In this document: positions 58,560 to 64,000 of the stretch, piece by piece
Position numbering within the stretch: position 1 is the first letter of the stretch
How the letters are laid out: every line of letters starts with the position of its first letter
Origin: Lentisphaeria bacterium
GTDB lineage: Bacteria > Verrucomicrobiota > Lentisphaeria > Victivallales > Victivallaceae
NCBI GenBank assembly: GCA_017457105.1
Contig: JAFTIA010000064.1
Coordinates: forward strand, 1-64,000
DNA: 64,000 nt
Direction: 5' to 3'
Notes under the pieces: model-generated
Seen by the model: only the letters and a program-made list of their open reading frames with translations
Database searches by the model: none
Told to the model about the DNA's origin: nothing
Program-made: the position numbers and the translations under genes

Positions 58560-59599
58560 AGCGTAACCAATTCCACAGTCCGGGTCCCCAGACCGATCTT
58601 TTGAGCGTAGTCCAGTTGAGCTTCCCCCTTGAAGCGTTTTCCGGCCTTCAAAACGGCGGCATAACAGGCACTGTCCACCGCCACCGGATCCAGCGAAGCA
58701 AAGATCCCGATATTGGGAACCACCTGCCGCATGGGCCGGGGTTCGCAATCGCATCCGGCAGTGATATTTACTGCAAAATTAAGATAAATATGCTTTTTGC
58801 CATGGGCTGCAGCATAAGCGTATTCCACCAGTTTTTCCCGGAAATGTTCCCGGTGGAACAAGGCATTGCAAAGTCCTTTCAATGACCAGACCGAAATCCC
58901 GTGATGGGGACAAATGGAAAAACACGCCCCGCACCCGATACATTGATCCGAGTCGATCACCGCCTTTTTGCCGTTCAGCGTGACCGCCCCAACCTGACAG
59001 CGGCGGATGCACAGCCCGCACCCTTTGCAAAGCCACTTGCGGACAACCGGCTTTACACTCATGTGCATCGCCAGTTTGCCGCCTTTGGCAGCAAACCCCA
59101 TGGAAAGCTGCTTGATCGCCCCGCCAAAACCGGCAAGGGCGTGCCCCTTGAAGTGCGATGCCACCAAAACCTGATCGGCTTCCGCCAGTTTGCGGGCAAC
59201 GGCACAGGACTTGAAGTGCTTCAAGCCAACAGGTATATCCAAAGCATCTTCCCCTTTGTCACCGTCAGCGATCACCACCGGCAGACGGGTAAAACCGTGA
59301 GAAGCGGCAAGGCGTTCATGCTTTTCCCGGGTAAAACGCTCGCCGCCATAAAGGACACTGGTTTCGGCAAAAGCAGAAGTCACCTCCCGGGATTCCAGAA
59401 AATCAATGATCCCGTCATAAAATTCCGGCTTGAGATAGGTGCGGTTGCCCTTCTCGCCGAAGTGAACTTTCATGGGAACATGTTTTTCCAGAGCTGCAGC
59501 CTCCTGATCCGTCAGCGCAGCAAGGACCTCCTGCGCCGCACGGGAGATCTCTTCCGGCGACGCATGACACGACAACGCTTTGAAATATACTTTTGCCAT
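58556..59599 (-). CDS. DUF362-domain 4Fe-4S protein
   Basis: A 347-residue cytoplasmic protein with an N-terminal DUF362 domain (VLVASHFKGHALAGFGGAIK and SLDPVAVDSACYAAV) with a ferredoxin insert: CKGCGLCIRRCQ and CIGCGACFSICP (two 4Fe-4S sites, about residues 195-235). Family function is unknown, though it occurs with anaerobic metabolism. The start at 59599 is preferred over 59641, which would overlap pgi; no good Shine-Dalgarno is seen for either. It shares its stop with the panE gene as TTAA. Confidence 0.85.
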   Translation of the reverse strand: MAKVYFKALSCHASPEEISRAAQEVLAALTDQEAAALEKHVPMKVHFGEKGNRTYLKPEFYDGIIDFLESREVTSAFAETSVLYGGERFTREKHERLAASHGFTRLPVVIADGDKGEDALDIPVGLKHFKSCAVARKLAEADQVLVASHFKGHALAGFGGAIKQLSMGFAAKGGKLAMHMSVKPVVRKWLCKGCGLCIRRCQVGAVTLNGKKAVIDSDQCIGCGACFSICPHHGISVWSLKGLCNALFHREHFREKLVEYAYAAAHGKKHIYLNFAVNITAGCDCEPRPMRQVVPNIGIFASLDPVAVDSACYAAVLKAGKRFKGEAQLDYAQKIGLGTRTVELVTL

Positions 59600-59619
59600 T
59601 TCAGTGATACCGCAATAAA

Positions 59620-61191
59620 TTACTTGACCGTATAGATCCATTCGCCGCGCTTGGCATCAAAAGTCCGCCGGACTTTTCCGCCGTTGCAGGCAGCCTTATC
59701 CAGCCAGCCCTGCACCGCCACGGCATCGTCTTCCAGTCCCAGTTTTGCGGCCAGCTCCACGGCTGTACCGCTTTCCAGCGACTTGCCCACCAGTGCGGCA
59801 TTGAGTTTTTCACGCAAAGCCAGCACATCCTTGGCGGCCAGTTTGTACGCCTGCACGCCGGGCTGATGGAAGGCATTGATATGAATGTATTCAGCATACA
59901 TCGCCACCGCCCGTTCATAAAGGGCGATCAGCATCCCCAGCTCCGCCGCACCGAGTTTGGCGATCTGGATACGGATGACCTGCCGGTTCTTGCTCCGCAG
60001 AGCGGCAGACAGACCTTCCAGGAAGCCATGCAGATAATCCCCCATGGCGATATCCCCGGAAATGGTATAGCGGGCAGAATCTTTCAGGACTTCAATAAAG
60101 GTCACAAAGAAATCGTCACGGCCGTCATTCAACTGCTGAATGAAAGCGTGAGCATCCGTGCCGCCCTTGTTGCCGAAAACGGACAAACCCTGATGAACCG
60201 TTTTACCGTCCAGATCCAGTTCTTTACCAAGACTTTCCATCACAAGCTGCTGGAGATAGCGGCTCATAAGAACCAAACGGTCGGAATAAGGAACGATGAC
60301 CATGTTCCGGTCCCCCCTGCCCTTCCCGGCAATGTACCACATGGCACTCAACATGGCGGCAGGGTTTTTCAGCGGATCAGCGGTACGGGTCCATTCGTCC
60401 ATCCGGCAGGCCCCGTTGAGGAATTCACGGAAATCCACGCCGGTCAATGCGGCGGGGAGATGCCCCACAATACTGGTTTCGCTGGTACGGCCGCCGATGG
60501 ATTCAGCCATTTCAAATACACGGAGCCAGCCTTCGCCGCGGGCCTTGCGGTCCAGTTCGCTGTCCTTCATGGTGATCGCCACGGCAAACTTGGCAAAGGG
60601 CAGACTGTTCTGTGCATAGAAGTTTTCCATGGCGATCAGGTTGTTCTTGGTTTCCTGCGTCCCGCCGGACTTGGAAATGACGACATGCAAAGTTTCTTCC
60701 GGATCCATCACCGCAAAAAGATCGGTCATTTCTGCGGCATCGGTATTGTCCAGAAAATAGATCTTCAAATAATTCCGGCGTTTGCTGTCCGAAAGTTCAT
60801 TCCAGTAAGGCCCGTTCATGGCAAACTGCATCAGCTGCGGCCCCAGCGCAGAACCGCCGATGCCATTGACCACCACGGCTTTGAACTGCTTGCCGGTGGG
60901 GCCCAGAAGCGCACCGCTGTGGATATCTTCCACAAAGGCTTCCACGGTTTCAAAAAGCGTACTGTTTACATAAGAAGCTCGGTCAGAAAAATGCGTGACC
61001 TTCCGGTTTTCATCCGGATTCTTGATTTTCCCGGCTTCAATATCTGCCATACCCTGTGCGGCAGCGGCAAACAGAGGAGCCATTTCCTGCAAATCTTTTT
61101 CGCTGAAATCCATCCCGGCAAAGCCGATGGAAAATGCCCCGGCTCCGTCCACCAATGTATACAACTGATTCCGTTTCGTCCATTCGTTCAT
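59620..61191 (-). CDS. pgi: Glucose-6-phosphate isomerase
   Basis: A 523-residue glycolytic enzyme. SIS-type phosphate sites are visible: VVNGIGGSALGPQL and ISKSGGTQETKNN; the catalytic Glu lies in IGGRTSETS and the His/Lys regions in GNKGGTDAHAFIQQLNDG and AYKLAAKDV. GGGGG precedes the start. It is followed by DUF362 and preceded by gph, all on minus. Confidence 0.95.
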   Translation of the reverse strand: MNEWTKRNQLYTLVDGAGAFSIGFAGMDFSEKDLQEMAPLFAAAAQGMADIEAGKIKNPDENRKVTHFSDRASYVNSTLFETVEAFVEDIHSGALLGPTGKQFKAVVVNGIGGSALGPQLMQFAMNGPYWNELSDSKRRNYLKIYFLDNTDAAEMTDLFAVMDPEETLHVVISKSGGTQETKNNLIAMENFYAQNSLPFAKFAVAITMKDSELDRKARGEGWLRVFEMAESIGGRTSETSIVGHLPAALTGVDFREFLNGACRMDEWTRTADPLKNPAAMLSAMWYIAGKGRGDRNMVIVPYSDRLVLMSRYLQQLVMESLGKELDLDGKTVHQGLSVFGNKGGTDAHAFIQQLNDGRDDFFVTFIEVLKDSARYTISGDIAMGDYLHGFLEGLSAALRSKNRQVIRIQIAKLGAAELGMLIALYERAVAMYAEYIHINAFHQPGVQAYKLAAKDVLALREKLNAALVGKSLESGTAVELAAKLGLEDDAVAVQGWLDKAACNGGKVRRTFDAKRGEWIYTVK

Positions 61192-61203
61192 TTTTTACCC
61201 CCT

Positions 61204-61839
61204 TTATTTCAATAACCAATTTGTCAACGCCGGAAAATCCGGTGCTGCATAATCCCATTTTTCGCCCCGGGGCTCACCAAACCCCCAGAGAGCCAGAACA
61301 CGGCGCATTCCCGCACGGCGGCCGACTTCCAGATCGGCATAGTGGTCCCCCACCATCACAGCATCCGCAGGCTTCACGCCAAATTCGTTCAACAAAGCAA
61401 GACACCCTGCCGGGTCCGGTTTCAGGGGATACTTCCCCTCCCCTCCAATGATGCCGTCAAAATACGGCAGGACTGCCAGCTTGTCCAGCAAAAACCGGGC
61501 GGCAGACTCCTGTTTATTGGTCACCAGAGCCACCAGCCAACCGGCTTCTTTCATCCGTTTCAAACCTTCTGCAACGCCGGGATAAAGTCCCGTAGTATCC
61601 AGAAAATGCGCTTCATAATTCTTCAACTGCCGTTGAAGTGCCTCCTCCGGATCATGAGGCACACCTTCAAGCATACGCTCCACCAGAAGCCGCACACCGT
61701 CACCGATGCAACTGCGCACCTCTTCCAGTGCCAGCGGCCCTGCCCCGTAAGAAGCCCGGGTCAGATTGACTGCCGTCCGCAAATCGCCGATGGAATCCAA
61801 CAATGTACCGTCCAAATCAAAAAAGATCGCTTTTTTCAT
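61204..61839 (-). CDS. gph: Phosphoglycolate phosphatase-like HAD hydrolase
   Basis: A 211-residue HAD phosphatase. Motif I FFDLDGTLLDS, motif II LVTNKQES, motif III region IIGGEGKYPLKPDPAG and motif IV VMVGDHYADLEVGRRAG are all present with a small helical cap (about 20-85). Substrate could be phosphoglycolate or another small phosphate. It overlaps tsaD by 4 bases. Confidence 0.85.
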   Translation of the reverse strand: MKKAIFFDLDGTLLDSIGDLRTAVNLTRASYGAGPLALEEVRSCIGDGVRLLVERMLEGVPHDPEEALQRQLKNYEAHFLDTTGLYPGVAEGLKRMKEAGWLVALVTNKQESAARFLLDKLAVLPYFDGIIGGEGKYPLKPDPAGCLALLNEFGVKPADAVMVGDHYADLEVGRRAGMRRVLALWGFGEPRGEKWDYAAPDFPALTNWLLK

Positions 61840-62903
61840 AAAAAAGGAACTTTCGTGATCTGCGGCAGACGGGCAAAGGAATCCATATCCGCCCCGGCAA
61901 ACAGTTCTTTCTTAAAATAATGATACCCGCACCCTGCCACCATGGCGGCATTGTCCGTACAGAATTTCCGCTCCGTCAAATGCAAGCCGATGTGCTTGGG
62001 AACACATTCCGTAAACCGTTCCCGCAAAGCGGAATTGCAGGCGACCCCGCCGGATACCACAATACTGCGGACACCGAATGCTTTAGCTGCAGAAAGCGTC
62101 TTACGGACAAGAACATCCACCACCGCCTCCTGATAACTTGCCGCAGTATCACGCAGCCATTCCGGCGTGCGATCCATTTCCGGCGTATTCCGGACATGGT
62201 ACAGAAGAGCCGTCTTGATCCCGCTGAAACTGAAATTATACAGATTTTCAGGAGCCAGCGGCTTCCCTGCCGCTCCGGTAAGCGGGCGGGGGAAGTTGAA
62301 TTTCCGGATATCGCCTCCTTCAGCCGTCCGCTGAATGATCGGCCCGCCGGGATAGCCCAACCCCAAAAGTTTGGAGGCTTTATCCAGGGCTTCTCCGGCG
62401 GCATCGTCAATGGTGCATCCCAACTGACGGGCATTGCCGTCTTTGTCGATCAGCAAGAGAGAAGTATGCCCGCCGGAAACCACCAGAGCCAGCAGAGGAT
62501 ATGCCCCCGGATCGGTCAGCACATTGTTCCCGGATTCCAGAAAGGCGGCGTAAATGTGCGCCAGAAAGTGATTGACCCCGATCAGCGGTTTCCGGTTCCC
62601 AAGCGCCAGACCTTTGGCAAAATTGAGCCCGACAAGCAAAGCGGGCATCAAGCCGGGGCCCTGTGTTACCGCCACAGCATCAATATCTTTCATGGTCACA
62701 TCAGCAACCGATAACGCCTCCTGAAGTACCGGCTCCAACGCCGTCAAATGCTCCCGTGCCGCCAGTTCCGGCACCACGCCGCCGTGGGCCGCATGTTTGG
62801 CGATCTGGGATGCAACAGCGTTGGAAAGGACTTTGCACCCGTCCAGCACCACAGAGGCCGCAGTTTCATCGCAACTGCTTTCTATTCCGAGGATCAGACT
62901 CAT
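61836..62903 (-). CDS. tsaD: tRNA N6-adenosine threonylcarbamoyltransferase
   Basis: A 355-residue ASKHA-fold enzyme for t6A in tRNA. LGIESSCDETAAS is at the start, HGGVVPELAAREH is the family signature, VNHFLAHIYA contains the metal-binding His pair, and LVVSGGHTSLL follows. TsaB, TsaE or TsaC are not in this window. It is 12 bases after the ygiN-like gene. Confidence 0.96.
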   Translation of the reverse strand: MSLILGIESSCDETAASVVLDGCKVLSNAVASQIAKHAAHGGVVPELAAREHLTALEPVLQEALSVADVTMKDIDAVAVTQGPGLMPALLVGLNFAKGLALGNRKPLIGVNHFLAHIYAAFLESGNNVLTDPGAYPLLALVVSGGHTSLLLIDKDGNARQLGCTIDDAAGEALDKASKLLGLGYPGGPIIQRTAEGGDIRKFNFPRPLTGAAGKPLAPENLYNFSFSGIKTALLYHVRNTPEMDRTPEWLRDTAASYQEAVVDVLVRKTLSAAKAFGVRSIVVSGGVACNSALRERFTECVPKHIGLHLTERKFCTDNAAMVAGCGYHYFKKELFAGADMDSFARLPQITKVPFL

Positions 62904-62915
62904 GGCAAAAACTTT

Positions 62916-63212
62916 TTACGCAGGGGTCACGACCGAAAGCGACGAAGAAACCCGCATATCGCGGACATCTTCAATGAACTTCTTCATGTGCGGAGCCGCC
63001 AGGTGCGCCTTCAGGTGTTCCGGGCTTTCCCAGCATTCCACAATGGTCACGGAATCTTCATTGATGCCGCTGCCCATGTCCACATCCGTACAGGGGTTGT
63101 AGAAAATACAGCCGTCTTCCGCCAGAACATTGGGGACATTGGCCTTGAAGATCTTCAAAAATTCTTCTTTCATGCCCGGCTTCAACACAGAATTGGCGAT
63201 CACATAAATCAT
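62916..63212 (-). CDS. Antibiotic biosynthesis monooxygenase (ABM) domain protein
   Basis: A 98-residue ferredoxin-like dimeric-barrel protein with the ABM layout: MIYVIANSVLKPGMKEEFLK, NVLAEDGCIFYNPC, VTIVECWESPEHLKAHLAAPH. Such small proteins act as quinol monooxygenases or bind haem/quinones; a role is not predicted. It is 24 bases downstream of pheT on the same strand. Confidence 0.85.
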   Translation of the reverse strand: MIYVIANSVLKPGMKEEFLKIFKANVPNVLAEDGCIFYNPCTDVDMGSGINEDSVTIVECWESPEHLKAHLAAPHMKKFIEDVRDMRVSSSLSVVTPA

Positions 63213-63236
63213 TTTCGTTCTCCTTGTTCAACTTAT

Positions 63237-64000
63237 TTACCGCAAGGTCACATGCAGATCATCCGTCAACTTTTTGCGGAGTTTTTCCACAGCATTGTTC
63301 ACTTCATCATCCCGGAGTGTCCGTTCCGCATGGCGGAAGGTCAGGCCGTAAGCCATACTCTTGACACCTTTGCCCAGAGTCTTTTCATCTTCAAAGATGT
63401 CAAAGATCCGGACGGATTCCAGATTGGCAAGTCCGCTGCGGCGGATGAATTCCACCACATCGCCATGCCGCAATTCCTGGGGCGCAAGGAACGCCACATC
63501 CCGGCTCACTGCCGGATACTGGGAAAGTGCCGTCATCTGTTCATTCCGGGTCTTGGCACGGAACAAAGGATCCACTTCGATCACCGCCGCCCAGACCGGC
63601 ATGGTGGTGCGCCACCCCTTGGTCAGAGCCGGAGCGACCTGCCCCATACAACCGATGACTTTGCCGTTAACTTCAATGGCAGCCGCCGTTCCGGCAGCAA
63701 ATCTGCCGTCTTCTGCGGGCTTGAAGGAGAAGGTTTTGACCCGGCGTTTTTCAAGCCAGCATTCCAGAAGACCTTTCAAGTCAAAGAAATCATAGGCAAG
63801 ATCCCGTTCCCCGGAATAACGCTCCGGATACCGGCAGCCCGTCAACACAATGCAGCACTCCAGCCGTTCTTCGGGATACATTTCTGCATTGCCGCAGAAA
63901 ACTCTGCCGACTTCAAAAAGCCGCAGATTCAAATTCCGCCGGGCAATATTGCGTTCCACCGAACCCAGCATTTCGCCGTACAGAGAGGGACGCATCAATG
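63237..64000 (-). CDS. pheT: Phenylalanine-tRNA ligase beta subunit, C-terminal part
   Basis: The last 254 residues of PheT; the gene continues beyond the window edge. The visible part begins inside the catalytic-like domain (SVERNIARRNLNLRLFEVGRVF), then IGCMGQVAP, TALSQYPAVSRDVAFLAP and the C-terminal anticodon-binding ferredoxin-like domain (AYGLTFRHAERTLRDDEVNNAVEKL), ending in DLHVTLR. Confidence 0.94.
   Translation of the reverse strand, partial: LMRPSLYGEMLGSVERNIARRNLNLRLFEVGRVFCGNAEMYPEERLECCIVLTGCRYPERYSGERDLAYDFFDLKGLLECWLEKRRVKTFSFKPAEDGRFAAGTAAAIEVNGKVIGCMGQVAPALTKGWRTTMPVWAAVIEVDPLFRAKTRNEQMTALSQYPAVSRDVAFLAPQELRHGDVVEFIRRSGLANLESVRIFDIFEDEKTLGKGVKSMAYGLTFRHAERTLRDDEVNNAVEKLRKKLTDDLHVTLR

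Noticed and set aside
1-64000. tRNA, rRNA, insertion sequence, prophage or integron
   Set aside because: None was recognised: no cloverleaf, transposase, integrase, or terminal repeats were seen on either strand by eye.

Overview
The window looks like chromosomal DNA of a Gram-negative, probably anaerobic, carbohydrate-degrading bacterium of the PVC group, most likely Lentisphaerota (Victivallales-like). This is inferred from the mix of genes: an MCE/Mla-type lipid transport cluster, lipoproteins with lipoboxes, many secreted glycan-active or propeller proteins, Gfo/Idh/MocA plus TIM-barrel isomerase pairs, TadE/TadG-like proteins and a histone-H1-like lysine/alanine tail. No 16S or marker-tree check was possible. 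Base composition and codon use look even, and I see no insertion sequence, prophage, integrase, tRNA or rRNA.

Layout. 1-3.7 kb: a three-hairpin intergenic element, a lipoprotein coupled to a Prc-type S41 protease, and an XRE-cupin regulator. 3.7-12.7 kb (+): rpsO, then a run of auxiliary lipoprotein, MlaE permease, MlaD, LolA-like protein, second S41 protease, fmt, RNase E/G and an NtrC-type regulator. The Mla ATPase is absent from the run. 12.7-32 kb: carbohydrate/secretion locus with a GH2 enzyme (catalytic acid/base Glu apparently lost), a divergent heparinase-like lyase, a LacI regulator, a U32-like protein, three tandem QueG-like Fe-S proteins, and three tandem ~940-residue secreted propeller paralogs. 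32-38 kb (-): CYTH protein, GH63-like glycosidase, MurQ/GckR-like double-SIS protein, sugar-phosphate isomerase, and a Gfo/Idh/MocA oxidoreductase with an H1-like tail. 38-45 kb (+): acetyl-xylan-esterase-like hydrolase, rhomboid protease, queA, Pro-rich secreted protein, phosphofructokinase, polyprenyl synthase. 45-54 kb (-): a small HTH/membrane unit, then an apparent operon folE-dtd-dxr-rseP-ispG-TadE-TadG-TadE. 54-64 kb: a six-hairpin-like protein with ispF, a DUF4139-like protein, a panE-like reductase, a DUF362 ferredoxin protein, pgi, gph, tsaD, an ABM monooxygenase and the 3' part of pheT.

How it fits together. Housekeeping metabolism includes much of the MEP isoprenoid pathway (dxr, ispG, ispF, prenyl synthase), glycolysis (pgi, pfk) and translation or tRNA quality control (fmt, queA, dtd, tsaD, pheT, rpsO). 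The most unusual part is 12.7-32 kb. A 14-base motif shared by the lacI promoter and the GH2/lyase divergent promoter region suggests that the LacI protein controls both itself and the glycan enzymes. The U32/triple Fe-S operon behind lacI has no function I can name and is the best candidate for an undescribed system. A second motif, around TTTCAAAAGTCA, links the third propeller gene with the MurQ-like operon. Many promoters here share an extended -10 of the form TGCTAnnnT.
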